The position numbers and the translations under genes are program-made. Below, piece after piece: positions 25,073 to 34,717 of a stretch of 64,000 nt of DNA. The DNA lies in NCBI RefSeq assembly GCF_045446075.1, contig NZ_JBJJBQ010000004.1:124001-188000 (forward strand). The letters are read 5' to 3'. The notes below the pieces were generated by a model that saw only the letters and a program-made list of their open reading frames with translations, was not told the DNA's origin and did not search any database. Source of the DNA: Flavisericum labens (GTDB lineage: Bacteria; Bacteroidota; Bacteroidia; Flavobacteriales; Flavobacteriaceae). Position 1 is the first letter of the stretch. Every line of letters starts with the position of its first letter.

Positions 25073-26251
25073 ATGGATAACGAAGTTGTTATTGTTTCTG
25101 CTGCAAGAACACCAATCGGTAGTTTTTTGGGTGCTTTGTCCACCATACCAGCCCCCAAATTAGGAGCCATCGCCATTAAAGGGGCATTGGCAAAAATCAA
25201 CCTTAAGCCAGAACTTGTTGAAGAAGTTTTAATGGGCAACGTGGTTCAAGCAGGTACAGGACAAGCACCAGCAAGGCAAGCTGCTATTTTTGCCGGCATA
25301 CCTGATAGTGTGCCTTGCACAACGGTAAACAAAGTTTGTGCCTCGGGCATGAAAGCCGTTATGCAGGCTGCGCAAGCAATTTCTTTGGGAGATGCCGATA
25401 TTGTGGTAGCTGGTGGCATGGAGAATATGAGTTTAATTCCCCATTATTTACATGCGCGTACAGCAACGAAATTTGGCCCTGCTACTTTGATTGATGGTAT
25501 GCAAAAAGATGGGCTGGTTGATGCCTACGACCAAAATGCCATGGGCGTTTGTGCCGATGCTTGTGCTACCAAATATGAGTTCTCAAGGGAAGAACAGGAC
25601 GCTTATGCCATTCAATCTTACCAGCGCTCTGAGGCAGCTTGGAAGACTGGTAAGTTTAACAATGAAGTAGTTCCGGTACAAGTACCTCAGCGACGTGGCG
25701 AACCCACCATAGTGATTGAAGATGAAGAGTACAAGAATGTAAGAATGGACAAAATTGCGCAGTTACGCCCAGCTTTTTCAAAAGATGGAACCGTTACTGC
25801 CGCTAATGCTTCTACAATAAATGATGGTGCCGGAGCTATGGTTTTAATGAGTAAAACCAAAGCAGATGAATTAGGTTTGAAAGCTTTGGCCACAATAAAA
25901 AGCTATGCCGATGCAGCCCAAGAACCCGAATGGTTCACTACAGCTCCAGCAAAAGCATTACCTAAAGCTTTAAATAAGGCTGGAATAACCATAAAAGATG
26001 TTGATTATTTTGAGTTTAATGAAGCTTTTTCTGTGGTAGGATTAGCCAATATGAAAATTTTAGGGTTAAATGACGCTAATGTTAATGTAAATGGCGGCGC
26101 GGTTTCTTTAGGTCATCCACTTGGCTGTTCGGGTGTGAGGATTTTAATCACTTTACTGAACGTTTTAGAACAGAATAATGCAAAAATTGGTGCAGCGGCC
26201 ATTTGTAATGGTGGCGGCGGTGCATCAGCAATAATTATTGAACGGAATTAA
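25073..26251 (+). CDS. Acetyl-CoA C-acetyltransferase (thiolase)
   Basis: A 392-residue thiolase. The nucleophilic C89 sits in VNKVCASGMKAVM, H348 in GGAVSLGHPLGCSG and the second cysteine C378 in AICNGGGGASA. It joins or cleaves acetyl-CoA units in fatty-acid oxidation, ketone-body or polyhydroxyalkanoate pathways. Nothing around it fixes which. It is followed 9 bp later by the NlpC/P60 gene. Confidence 0.95.
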   Translation: MDNEVVIVSAARTPIGSFLGALSTIPAPKLGAIAIKGALAKINLKPELVEEVLMGNVVQAGTGQAPARQAAIFAGIPDSVPCTTVNKVCASGMKAVMQAAQAISLGDADIVVAGGMENMSLIPHYLHARTATKFGPATLIDGMQKDGLVDAYDQNAMGVCADACATKYEFSREEQDAYAIQSYQRSEAAWKTGKFNNEVVPVQVPQRRGEPTIVIEDEEYKNVRMDKIAQLRPAFSKDGTVTAANASTINDGAGAMVLMSKTKADELGLKALATIKSYADAAQEPEWFTTAPAKALPKALNKAGITIKDVDYFEFNEAFSVVGLANMKILGLNDANVNVNGGAVSLGHPLGCSGVRILITLLNVLEQNNAKIGAAAICNGGGGASAIIIERN

Positions 26252-26260
26252 TAGTATTTA

Positions 26261-27010
26261 ATGCAATACGGAATTTGTAATTTAAGCATTGTTCCTCTAA
26301 GATGTGAACCTGCAGATACCAGCGAACTTGTTTCACAGGTGCTTTACGGTGAGTTTTTTAAGGTGCTGGAAAAACGTAAAAATTGGAGTAGAATACGCCT
26401 TTCTTTTGATAAATATGAAGGCTGGATAGATAACAAACAATATATTGAAATCAGCGAAGAGCATTATAAAAGTTTAAACAGTAAACCCAATAAACTTTCT
26501 ACCGATTTAGTTGAATTCATTGAAGATACCGAACATCAAATTTTCCCTATCCCTATTGGTTCTAATTTAAAAGGACTATCGCTTTTAGGCCACACTTACG
26601 ACGGGCAATTTTCTGAAAGCAGAAAGGATAAATCAAACATTGTGAAAACAGCATTTTTATATTTGGGAGCACCCTACTTATGGGGTGGAAAAACGCCTTT
26701 TGGTATAGATTGCTCTGGTTTCACGCAAATGGTTTATAAACTTAATGGCCATAAGCTTCTCCGTGATGCTTCACAACAGGCCACACAAGGCGAAGCGCTT
26801 AGTTTTATTGAAGAAAGTGAGCCCGGTGACTTAGCTTTTTTTGATAATCAAGAGGGAGTAATCACTCATGTAGGCATCATTATGAAAGACAACTACATTA
26901 TTCATGCCCACGGAAAAGTGAGAATTGACCGATTGGACCATTCTGGTATTTATAATGCCGACCGAAGGATGCACACCCATAAACTTCGCGTCATCAAGAA
27001 AGTTATCTGA
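26261..27010 (+). CDS. NlpC/P60 family peptidoglycan endopeptidase
   Basis: A 249-residue protein: bacterial SH3-like region (about 5-65, NWSRIRLSFDKYEGWID) and a C-terminal NlpC/P60 domain with catalytic C151 in GIDCSGF, H203 in ITHVGI and H215 in HAHGK. These cysteine peptidases cut D-glutamyl bonds in peptidoglycan stems. No signal peptide is visible, so either it stays in the cytoplasm to recycle peptides, as proposed for similar short forms, or it uses another route. It is convergent with the peptidyl-prolyl isomerase. Confidence 0.9.
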   Translation: MQYGICNLSIVPLRCEPADTSELVSQVLYGEFFKVLEKRKNWSRIRLSFDKYEGWIDNKQYIEISEEHYKSLNSKPNKLSTDLVEFIEDTEHQIFPIPIGSNLKGLSLLGHTYDGQFSESRKDKSNIVKTAFLYLGAPYLWGGKTPFGIDCSGFTQMVYKLNGHKLLRDASQQATQGEALSFIEESEPGDLAFFDNQEGVITHVGIIMKDNYIIHAHGKVRIDRLDHSGIYNADRRMHTHKLRVIKKVI

Positions 27011-27052
27011 GCCATACTGCTAATCCTTGTTTACTAGCGTTAAATAAAAACA

Positions 27053-27082
27053 AAAAAGCACCTAAATAATTAGATGCTTTTT
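27053..27082. terminator. Bidirectional terminator between nlpC/P60 and PPIase genes
   Basis: Stem AAAAAGCA(27053-27060) with TGCTTTTT (27075-27082), and inner pairing CTAA/TTAG. The run of A on one side and T on the other lets it work in both directions for these convergent genes. Confidence 0.8.
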
Positions 27083-27104
27083 AAAGATTTATTTTTATTC
27101 GTAA

Positions 27105-28037
27105 TTACTTTACTTTCATCAACTCTACATCGAACACTAAAGTTGCGTCAGGTGGAATAACACCTCCTGCACCTCGGCTTCCATAACCTAAATGACTTGG
27201 TATTACCAAACGTGCTTTATCACCTACTTTTAAAAGCTGAATACCTTCATCCCAGCCCGGAATAACTTGCCCTACTCCTATTGGGAATTCTATAGGCTCA
27301 TTGCGTTTGTATGAAGAATCAAAAACTGTTCCATCAGAAAGTTGACCTTTGTAATGAACGGAAACGGTTTTGCCTTTTTCGGCTTTCACCCCATTTCCTT
27401 CCTGTAGAATTTGATAACGCAGTCCGCTATCTGTCTTTTTAAAACCTGCTGCAATTTTATCCAACTCGGCTTCGGCGGCTTTTTTCTCTTCAGCCAATCT
27501 TTCTTTTCTAGAACCTTCAAAAACTCGGAATGCCTCAACAGCGTTGAATCCTTCTGCGTCTTCTCCTACTCTAACAATCTCCAAAGATTCAATTTTATCA
27601 CCCTGCTCAATGGCATCAACCACTTCTTGACCATGTGCAACCTTACCAAAAACGGTATGTTTATTGTCTAACCATGGGGTTTCAACGTGCGTTATAAAAA
27701 ACTGGCTTCCGTTGGTTCCTGGTCCTGCATTGGCCATAGATAATACTCCTGGGCCATCATGCTTTAAATCTGAATGGAACTCATCATCAAATTGGTAACC
27801 TGGATTTCCGGCTCCAGACCCCTGTGGGCATCCACCTTGAACCATAAAATCTGGAATTACCCTGTGGAATTTAAGTCCGTCGTAATAAGGCGTTCCTTGA
27901 GGTTTTACCTTATTCTCTAAATTTCCTTCGGCCAAAGCCACAAAATTACCGACAGTTCCCGGTGTTTTTTTGTACTCTAAAGCAACTAGGATTTCTCCTT
28001 TTGTTGTATTGAATTTTGCGTATAATCCGTCTTGCAT
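27105..28037 (-). CDS. Cyclophilin-FKBP fusion peptidyl-prolyl isomerase
   Basis: A 310-residue fusion. Residues 1-170 are a cyclophilin domain (FHRVIPDFMVQGGCPQGSGAGNPGYQ, NGSQFFITHVETPWLDNKHTVFGKV) and about 200-310 an FKBP domain (TVSVHYKGQLSDGTVFDSSYKRNEPIEFPIGVGQVIPGWDEGIQLLKVGDKARLVIPSHLGYG). A helical, charged linker lies between (175-200). Both catalyse proline cis-trans isomerisation. No signal peptide, so probably cytoplasmic. Such fusions are usual in Bacteroidota. Confidence 0.93.
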   Translation of the reverse strand: MQDGLYAKFNTTKGEILVALEYKKTPGTVGNFVALAEGNLENKVKPQGTPYYDGLKFHRVIPDFMVQGGCPQGSGAGNPGYQFDDEFHSDLKHDGPGVLSMANAGPGTNGSQFFITHVETPWLDNKHTVFGKVAHGQEVVDAIEQGDKIESLEIVRVGEDAEGFNAVEAFRVFEGSRKERLAEEKKAAEAELDKIAAGFKKTDSGLRYQILQEGNGVKAEKGKTVSVHYKGQLSDGTVFDSSYKRNEPIEFPIGVGQVIPGWDEGIQLLKVGDKARLVIPSHLGYGSRGAGGVIPPDATLVFDVELMKVK

Positions 28038-28117
28038 TGTTCTAATTTTTAAGAAAGTGCAAAGATAGGGAATGAAGCCCTAACACGGAAGTTTGCAAAA
28101 AGATTGTTTTAAAAAAA

Positions 28118-30322
28118 TTAGTTGGCTACTTCGCTAATAAATTTGATACGGTACAAACGTAGTTCTTCGTCATCGTAGTCGCCATCAAACTCATCGATGG
28201 CCGTATCGATATCATCAGATTCAGACTCCATAAAATATTCATGGATTTCTTCTTGCTGATCTTCATCGAGAACTTCATCAATCCAGTAGTTTATATTAAG
28301 TTTGGTTCCAGAATAAACAATAGCTTCCATTTCTTTAATGAATTCATCCATGGACATACCTTTTGAAGATGCAATATCATCTAACGGAAGTTTTCTGTCT
28401 ACATTTTGAATGATATAAAGCTTGTTTGAAGAATTAACTCCGGTAGATTTAACCACCAAATCATCAGGTCTGATAATATCGTTCTCTTCAACATAATTAG
28501 CAATTAATGCGACAAAATCTTTACCATATTTTTTGGCCTTTCCGTCACCAACACCATGCACATTACTAAGTTCTGATATGGTTGTTGGGTACTTTAAAGC
28601 CATATCTTCTAATGATGGGTCTTGAAAAATAACAAATGGCGGCACCCCAAGTTTTTTGGCGTTTTTCTTTCTCAAATCTTTCAGCATCTTCATTAATGCT
28701 TCGTCGGCAACAGCTCCACCACCTTTGGCAGCTGTTATAATACTGCCATCTTCCTGTTCACCTTCATAAACATGATCTTTGGCCATCATAAAGGACTTGG
28801 GGTTCTTAATAAAATCTTTACCCGCTTCAGACAGCTTTATAACACCATAAGTCTCTATGTCTTTTTTAAGATAACCTGCCACCAAGACTTGCCTTAAAAG
28901 AGCCATCCAATATTTATTGTCTTTTTCTTTACCCTGACCAAAAAATGGTTGATTGTTGGTTTTATGCGAATTAATCAGAGCGTTTTCTTTGCCTACCAAA
29001 ACATTTACTAAATCTTTCGATTTATATTTTTGATTAGTTTTTTCAATGACTTCCAATAGTAATTTAACATCATCTTTGGCTTCAGTTTTCTTTTTAGGAT
29101 GCCTAACGTTATCATCCATATCTCCACCTTCACCAGTTTGGTTATCAAATTCCTCTCCGAAATAATGTAAAATAAATTTTCTTCTGGAAATAGACGTTTC
29201 TGCAAAAGCGACCACTTCCTGAAGTAAAGCTTGGCCAATTTCTTGTTCAGCAACGGGTTTACCAGACATGAATTTTTCAAGTTTCTCGATGTCCTTATAG
29301 GCATAAAACGCCAAACAGTGCCCCTCGCCGCCGTCTCGACCTGCCCTACCTGTTTCTTGGTAATAACTTTCAATACTTTTTGGGATATCGTGATGGATTA
29401 CAAACCTTACATCTGGCTTGTCAATACCCATACCAAAGGCTATGGTTGCCACCACCACATCAACATCTTCCATTAAAAATTGGTCTTGGTACAACGAACG
29501 CGATTTAGCGTCTAATCCGGCATGGTATGGCACGGCTTTTACCCCATTAACTTGTAAAACTTGTGCCAGTTCTTCAACACGTTTTCTGCTTAAACAATAA
29601 ACAATGCCAGATTTGCCTTCGTTTTGTTTTACAAACCGAATGATATCTGCATCTACACTTTTTGTTTTTGGCCGCACCTCATAGTACAGGTTCGGTCTAT
29701 TAAACGAAGCTTTAAAGGTTTTAGCCCCTGTAATAGCTAGGTTTTTAATAATATCTTCTTGCACCTTTGGCGTTGCCGTTGCAGTTAAACCAATTATAGG
29801 AATGTTATCACCTATCCGGCCAATAATATTACGCAGGTTTCGATATTCTGGTCTAAAATCATGTCCCCATTCACTAATACAATGAGCTTCATCTATGGCT
29901 AAAAATGAAATTTTTACCGTTCTTAAAAACTCAACATTCTCTTCTTTTGTTAACGATTCCGGTGCTACATATAACAACTTGGTTATACCATTAACAATAT
30001 CTTCTTTTACCCTTTTTACCTCTGTTTTGTTAAGCGAAGAATTTAATACATGTGCTATACCATCTTCTTTTGAAACCCCTCTAATAGCGTCTACCTGATT
30101 TTTCATCAAGGCAATTAAAGGCGACACAACAATGGCAGTACCATCAGTCATTAAAGCAGGAAGTTGGTAGCAAAGAGATTTACCGCCACCTGTTGGCATA
30201 ATAGCAAACGTATGATTTCCTGATAAGAGACTATCTATAACATCTTCTTGTAGTCCTTTAAACTTACTGAACCCAAAATATTTTTTTAGAGCATCATGCA
30301 AGTTAGTTTTTGTTATTGACAT
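28118..30322 (-). CDS. recQ: ATP-dependent DNA helicase RecQ
   Basis: A 734-residue helicase with Walker A GGGKS (45-49), DEAH (144-147), helicase-C with QETGRAGRDG, a winged-helix RQC and an HRDC domain (about 530-610). It unwinds recombination and repair intermediates. The zinc-binding part is unusual: the region 377-407 (SISRRKFILHYFGEEF...GGDMDDNVRHP) has S where the first cysteine normally stands and no CxxC pair. The C-terminus is extended and acidic. Divergent from the kpsF gene. Confidence 0.93.
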   Translation of the reverse strand: MSITKTNLHDALKKYFGFSKFKGLQEDVIDSLLSGNHTFAIMPTGGGKSLCYQLPALMTDGTAIVVSPLIALMKNQVDAIRGVSKEDGIAHVLNSSLNKTEVKRVKEDIVNGITKLLYVAPESLTKEENVEFLRTVKISFLAIDEAHCISEWGHDFRPEYRNLRNIIGRIGDNIPIIGLTATATPKVQEDIIKNLAITGAKTFKASFNRPNLYYEVRPKTKSVDADIIRFVKQNEGKSGIVYCLSRKRVEELAQVLQVNGVKAVPYHAGLDAKSRSLYQDQFLMEDVDVVVATIAFGMGIDKPDVRFVIHHDIPKSIESYYQETGRAGRDGGEGHCLAFYAYKDIEKLEKFMSGKPVAEQEIGQALLQEVVAFAETSISRRKFILHYFGEEFDNQTGEGGDMDDNVRHPKKKTEAKDDVKLLLEVIEKTNQKYKSKDLVNVLVGKENALINSHKTNNQPFFGQGKEKDNKYWMALLRQVLVAGYLKKDIETYGVIKLSEAGKDFIKNPKSFMMAKDHVYEGEQEDGSIITAAKGGGAVADEALMKMLKDLRKKNAKKLGVPPFVIFQDPSLEDMALKYPTTISELSNVHGVGDGKAKKYGKDFVALIANYVEENDIIRPDDLVVKSTGVNSSNKLYIIQNVDRKLPLDDIASSKGMSMDEFIKEMEAIVYSGTKLNINYWIDEVLDEDQQEEIHEYFMESESDDIDTAIDEFDGDYDDEELRLYRIKFISEVAN

Positions 30323-30410
30323 GAACTGAATTAAAATTTTTTACTATTAAAAATAACTATAAAAAACACGCAATTTAATTTAATATAGCATTTGAAGAAC
30401 CCTCATATTT

Positions 30411-30434
30411 TTTTCGTTAGTTTTGTAACGAAAA
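30411..30434 (+). promoter_or_regulatory. kpsF promoter with palindrome around the -7 box
   Basis: A perfect 9-bp inverted repeat (TTTTCGTTA at 30411-30419, TAACGAAAA at 30426-30434) encloses a perfect TAnnTTTG box, TAGTTTTG at 30418-30425. An upstream TTTG lies at 30391-30394, 23 bp away. The repeat may be a binding site that blocks or modulates the promoter. Confidence 0.5.
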
Positions 30435-30514
30435 TCCAAATTACAACAATTTTCAATTTTGATTATCACTAAAGATAATAAAATCTTTAAACATCAACTT
30501 AAAAATAACAAAAT

Positions 30515-31480
30515 TTGAAAGACAAAAATTCTATTCTGAGCCTTGCAAAACAAACTATTGATATGGAAAGCAAGGCCATTTTAAATTTGTCAGGTTTAAT
30601 AACGAACGACTTTGCCGAAGCCGTGGAGCTAATTTATAACGGAAACGGGCGTGTTATTATTACAGGAATAGGCAAAAGTGCCATTATTGGAAACAAAATA
30701 GTGGCCACCCTTAACTCTACGGGCACACCGGCTATTTTTATGCATGCCGCAGATGCCATTCATGGCGATTTGGGCTTAATCTTAAAAGATGATATAGTGA
30801 TTTGCCTTTCTAAAAGTGGAAACACCCCAGAGATTAAGGTCGTGGTGCCATTGATAAAAAGGGTCAACAATAAACTTATCGCCATTACCGGAAATAAAGA
30901 TTCATTTTTGGGGCAACATGCAGATTTTATTCTAAACACTTATGTAGAAAAAGAAGCCTGCCCAAACAATTTAGCACCAACCACCAGCACAACAGCCCAA
31001 CTTGTAATGGGAGATGCTTTGGCTATTTGTTTACTGGAATTACGTGGTTTTTCAAGTAATGATTTTGCAAAATACCATCCTGGAGGAGCTTTGGGTAAAA
31101 AATTATATTTAAGGGTTAGAGATATTTCTTCAGCTAACCAAAAACCAAAAGTTGAAGTTGGTACAAGTATAAAAGATATTATTGTTGAAATTACCGAAAA
31201 AATGCTTGGTGTTACCGCTGTGGTTGAAAATGATAAAATCATTGGAATCATTACCGATGGTGACTTACGCCGAATGCTTACCAAGGTTGATGATTTTTCT
31301 AATCTCACTGCCAAAGATATTATGAGCTACAACCCAAAACGCATTACGGGTACGTCTATGGCTATTGATGCGATAGAACTTATGGAAGCTCACGAAATCT
31401 CGCAGTTGCTGGTTGAAGAAGATGGCAAATATGCTGGTGTGGTACACTTGCACGACCTAATAAAGGAAGGAATAATATAA
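30515..31480 (+). CDS. kpsF: Arabinose-5-phosphate isomerase (KpsF/GutQ family)
   Basis: A 321-residue enzyme with an SIS domain (about 30-190, VIITGIGKSAIIGNKIVATLNSTGTPAIFMHAADAIHGDLG) and two C-terminal CBS domains (about 200-321). It converts ribulose 5-phosphate to arabinose 5-phosphate for Kdo and lipopolysaccharide. The start is TTG at 30515; no closer ATG fits. The stop overlaps the tatC start by one base. Divergent from recQ, 193 bp away. Confidence 0.92.
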   Translation: MKDKNSILSLAKQTIDMESKAILNLSGLITNDFAEAVELIYNGNGRVIITGIGKSAIIGNKIVATLNSTGTPAIFMHAADAIHGDLGLILKDDIVICLSKSGNTPEIKVVVPLIKRVNNKLIAITGNKDSFLGQHADFILNTYVEKEACPNNLAPTTSTTAQLVMGDALAICLLELRGFSSNDFAKYHPGGALGKKLYLRVRDISSANQKPKVEVGTSIKDIIVEITEKMLGVTAVVENDKIIGIITDGDLRRMLTKVDDFSNLTAKDIMSYNPKRITGTSMAIDAIELMEAHEISQLLVEEDGKYAGVVHLHDLIKEGII

Positions 31481-32313
31481 TGGCTAAAAAGGATATTAAT
31501 GAGATGTCTTTTTTAGACCATCTTGAGGATTTACGGTGGCACTTAATTCGGATATGTTTGGCTGTTGTCATAGTGGCTACTTTGGCTTTTATTTTTAGCC
31601 GATTTATTTTTGACCAAATCGTATTCGCTCCATTAAAAATGAGCTTTCCCACGTACCATTTTTTATGTAATGCTGCGAATTTTATAGGATTGGACACCAC
31701 TTTTTGTGCGGAAAAAATGCCTATGATTATTCAAAACCGTACTATGGCCGGACAATTTTCGGCAGATATTTGGACAGCAATTTTAGGAGGTTTCATCATA
31801 TCTTTCCCTTATGTTATTTATCAACTTTGGAAATTCATAAGCCCTGGGTTACACGAAAATGAGCGTAAACATTCGCGCGGTTTTATTATTATTTCGTCAA
31901 TACTGTTTTTTATTGGTGTGCTTTTCGGTTATTATATTGTTACGCCTTTATCCTTAAACTTTTTGGCCAATTACAGTATTTCTGATGTGGTTGACAATCA
32001 AATCGATATTAGTTCCTATATCGCCTTGGTTCGCTCTTCAGCTTTAGCCTCAGGCTTGATTTTTGAATTACCAATAATCATTTATTTTTTAACTAAAATA
32101 GGATTGGTAACACCGCAGATTTTAAGGAAATATAGAAAATATGCTTTGGTGATTGTATTGATTCTTTCGGCTATAATCACCCCGCCAGATATTGCCAGTC
32201 AGGTTATTGTGGCCATTCCTATTTTAGTACTTTATCAAGTGAGTATTTATATTTCTAAAATTGTTGTTAGAAACCAAAAACGCAAAGAAAAACATCAGCA
32301 AACCGTAAAATAA
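31480..32313 (+). CDS. tatC: Sec-independent protein translocase TatC
   Basis: A 277-residue multispan protein, six predicted membrane helices. N-terminal MSFLDHLEDLRWHLIR and the later FELPIIIYFLTKIGLVTP are TatC hallmarks. It recognises twin-arginine signal peptides in the inner membrane. Start ATG overlaps the kpsF stop (TAATG). No TatA is seen within the window. Confidence 0.95.
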   Translation: MAKKDINEMSFLDHLEDLRWHLIRICLAVVIVATLAFIFSRFIFDQIVFAPLKMSFPTYHFLCNAANFIGLDTTFCAEKMPMIIQNRTMAGQFSADIWTAILGGFIISFPYVIYQLWKFISPGLHENERKHSRGFIIISSILFFIGVLFGYYIVTPLSLNFLANYSISDVVDNQIDISSYIALVRSSALASGLIFELPIIIYFLTKIGLVTPQILRKYRKYALVIVLILSAIITPPDIASQVIVAIPILVLYQVSIYISKIVVRNQKRKEKHQQTVK

Positions 32314-32373
32314 AACTTGTGCTTTAATAGTTGAATATGATTTTACTATTTTTAGCGTTTAGTAAATAAGAAT

Positions 32374-33114
32374 ATGATTTTAGAGGCCAAAAATTTAATG
32401 AAGTCCTACAGTGGGCGAAAAGTAGTAAAAGATGTTTCCCTTAAAGTTGAACAGGGTGAAATAGTTGGACTTTTGGGCCCAAATGGCGCAGGGAAAACCA
32501 CATCCTTTTACATGATTGTTGGATTGATAAAACCCAACGGTGGCCATATTTTCTTAGATAATACCGAAATTACAAAATACCCGATGTACAAACGTGCTCA
32601 AAATGGTATTGGCTATTTGGCACAAGAAGCCTCTGTGTTTAGAAAATTAAGTATTGAGGACAACATTTTAAGCGTACTACAGCTTACCAAACTCAGTAAG
32701 AAAGAACAACACCATAAAATGGAATCGTTGATTGAAGAGTTTGGCTTGGGGCACATACGTAAAAACCGTGGTGATTTGCTATCGGGTGGTGAGCGTCGCC
32801 GAACTGAAATTGCGCGAGCTTTGGCTACCGACCCCAGCTTCATTCTTCTAGATGAGCCATTCGCAGGGGTCGACCCCGTTGCTGTTGAAGATATTCAGCG
32901 TATTGTGGCGCAACTCACCAAAAAAAATATTGGTATTTTAATTACCGACCATAACGTGCAAGAAACATTGGCCATTACTGATAGAACCTATCTCATGTTT
33001 GAAGGCAGTATTCTTAAAGCCGGTGAACCAGAAGAACTGGCCAACGATGAAATGGTACGTAAAGTTTACCTCGGACAAAATTTTGAACTTCGAAAAAAGA
33101 AGATTCGGGATTAA
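32374..33114 (+). CDS. lptB: LPS export ABC transporter ATPase LptB
   Basis: A 246-residue ATPase: Walker A GPNGAGKTT, signature LSGGERRRTEIARAL, Walker B FILLDEPFAGVDP and switch H in ITDHNVQETL. This exact set and length are typical of LptB, which drives LPS extraction from the inner membrane with LptFG. KpsF supplies a Kdo precursor one operon position upstream, fitting a shared outer-membrane role. Starts 60 bp after tatC. Confidence 0.94.
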   Translation: MILEAKNLMKSYSGRKVVKDVSLKVEQGEIVGLLGPNGAGKTTSFYMIVGLIKPNGGHIFLDNTEITKYPMYKRAQNGIGYLAQEASVFRKLSIEDNILSVLQLTKLSKKEQHHKMESLIEEFGLGHIRKNRGDLLSGGERRRTEIARALATDPSFILLDEPFAGVDPVAVEDIQRIVAQLTKKNIGILITDHNVQETLAITDRTYLMFEGSILKAGEPEELANDEMVRKVYLGQNFELRKKKIRD

Positions 33115-33163
33115 AGCCTTACTACACTTATTTAAAGGTCTCATTATTTGAATTTAAGGTCGT

Positions 33164-33181
33164 TCCTGCGAAGACAGGAAT
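33164..33181. repeat. Short REP-like palindrome
   Basis: TTCCTG (33164-33169) and CAGGAA (33176-33181) flank a 6-nt loop, within GTTCCTGCGAAGACAGGAATCC. This is the short palindrome type scattered in many Flavobacteriaceae genomes, here in the gap after lptB. Confidence 0.5.
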
Positions 33182-33361
33182 CCCACAGCCTTTATTTTGG
33201 TCTCCCTAAGTACAAGTAGACCAGTCTGCCCTATTTATTTAATAAAAACCTATGTCTTTGCTAAAATAATTAGAAAGATTATGAATTCTTCTTTGATTCA
33301 TATTAAATTTTATTATATCTTTATGATATCAAATCAACATCATTTTAAATTATACAGAATC

Positions 33362-34222
33362 ATGAAAGCAGAAAAAATAATCACACCGGCTAATGGCTAC
33401 CTAATGCTATTAATTTTCTTTGTAATGCTAATAGGAGGTATTGTAGCAATCAATATTACAGAAAACTTTTTCTTTATTATAGTAATATTACTAGCCGTAA
33501 CTATTGCTTTTGGCTTTATAATGGTTCAACCAAATAATTCCAGAGTATTATTACTTTTTGGAAAATATGTAGGCTCTATAAAAGAAAGTGGGTTTTACTG
33601 GGTTAATCCATTTTATTCTAAAAAGAAAATTTCACTTAGGGCTAGAAATTTTGACAGTGAACGCTTAAAGGTTAACGATAAGCTTGGCAACCCAATCATG
33701 ATAAGTACCATATTAGTTTGGCGTGTTAAAGACACTTTCAAAGCTGCTTTTGATGTTGACAATTATGAAAACTTTGTTCGTGTACAAACAGATGCCGCTG
33801 TTCGTAAACTGGCAAGCATGTATCCGTATGATAATTTTGCCGATGAAGGGCATGATGAAGACATTACGCTGCGATCGAGTGTTAATGAAGTTAGCGAAGC
33901 ACTTGAAAAAGAAATACACGAACGCTTATCTATTGCTGGTATTGAAGTGTTAGAAGCAAGAATAGGTTATTTGGCTTATGCGCAGGAAATCGCAAATGCT
34001 ATGTTAAAACGCCAACAGGCCACTGCCATTGTTGCTGCAAGACATAAAATTGTAGAAGGTGCCGTAAGCATGGTTGAAATGGCACTGGATGAATTAGGAA
34101 AAAAAGATATAGTTGATTTGGATGAAGAGCGAAAAGCTGCTATGGTTAGTAACTTAATGGTTATATTATGTGGAGATAAAGACGCGTCTCCCGTATTAAA
34201 CACTGGAACTTTAAACCAATAA
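33362..34222 (+). CDS. SPFH/Band 7 domain membrane protein
   Basis: ATG at 33362 (MKAEKIITPANGYL) gives 286 residues; the frame could extend back to 33197 but only via a TTG and an unlikely 55-residue leader. Two N-terminal hydrophobic segments (about 14-34 and 38-58) precede a Band 7/SPFH domain (about 60-210) and a helical C-terminus. These proteins form membrane scaffolds. In this genome it is followed by a small membrane protein and an Arc-like protein, a conserved trio in Bacteroidota. Confidence 0.88.
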   Translation: MKAEKIITPANGYLMLLIFFVMLIGGIVAINITENFFFIIVILLAVTIAFGFIMVQPNNSRVLLLFGKYVGSIKESGFYWVNPFYSKKKISLRARNFDSERLKVNDKLGNPIMISTILVWRVKDTFKAAFDVDNYENFVRVQTDAAVRKLASMYPYDNFADEGHDEDITLRSSVNEVSEALEKEIHERLSIAGIEVLEARIGYLAYAQEIANAMLKRQQATAIVAARHKIVEGAVSMVEMALDELGKKDIVDLDEERKAAMVSNLMVILCGDKDASPVLNTGTLNQ

Positions 34223-34223
34223 A

Positions 34224-34715
34224 ATGAGAATTTTTAAAGAAGAACAAAGGTTTACCCAAAAATGGTTAATTATATTATTAAGCATCAGTGCTGTTGTACC
34301 CTTAGTAATCATTAGCAAAATCTATTTTGAAGGACAAATGAATTTAGCGCAATTTACTGGTACAACAGCGTTGGTTTTAGCATCAATCGGATTGATTTTT
34401 ATATTTAAATTAGAAACTAGGATAGATGAAATAGGTGTACATTATCAATTTTTTCCATTTCATTTAAAAATGAAAACTATATTTTGGAAAGATGTTAAAT
34501 TTGCAAAAACAAGAACTTACAATGCTATATCCGAATATGGAGGCTGGGGCCTAAAAGGCGGTTGGCCCTTCAACAAAAAAAAAGGCATAGCAATAAATGT
34601 TAAAGGAAATATTGGCATACAACTTACTCTTAAAAACGATAAAAAAATATTAATTGGCACACAAAAAAAGTATGATGCCGATAATGTTATTGCCAGGTAT
34701 TTGCATAAAATATAA
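34224..34715 (+). CDS. Small two-helix membrane protein (PH-like C-terminal domain)
   Basis: A 163-residue protein with two hydrophobic segments (about 15-35 and 47-67), then a soluble domain with FFPFHLKMKTIFWKDVKFAKTRTYNAISEYGGWGLKGG, a beta-rich pattern like bacterial PH-type domains. The gene starts one base after the SPFH stop, so the two are coupled. No family with known function is recognised. Confidence 0.7.
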   Translation: MRIFKEEQRFTQKWLIILLSISAVVPLVIISKIYFEGQMNLAQFTGTTALVLASIGLIFIFKLETRIDEIGVHYQFFPFHLKMKTIFWKDVKFAKTRTYNAISEYGGWGLKGGWPFNKKKGIAINVKGNIGIQLTLKNDKKILIGTQKKYDADNVIARYLHKI

Positions 34716-34717
34716 TT

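Noticed and set aside
29008..29373. 121-residue leftward frame inside recQ
   Set aside because: Out-of-frame shadow of the conserved helicase core on the same strand.
33197..33361. N-terminal extension of the SPFH gene
   Set aside because: The extra 55 residues start at TTG, cross the REP-like region and do not resemble family openings; the ATG at 33362 does.
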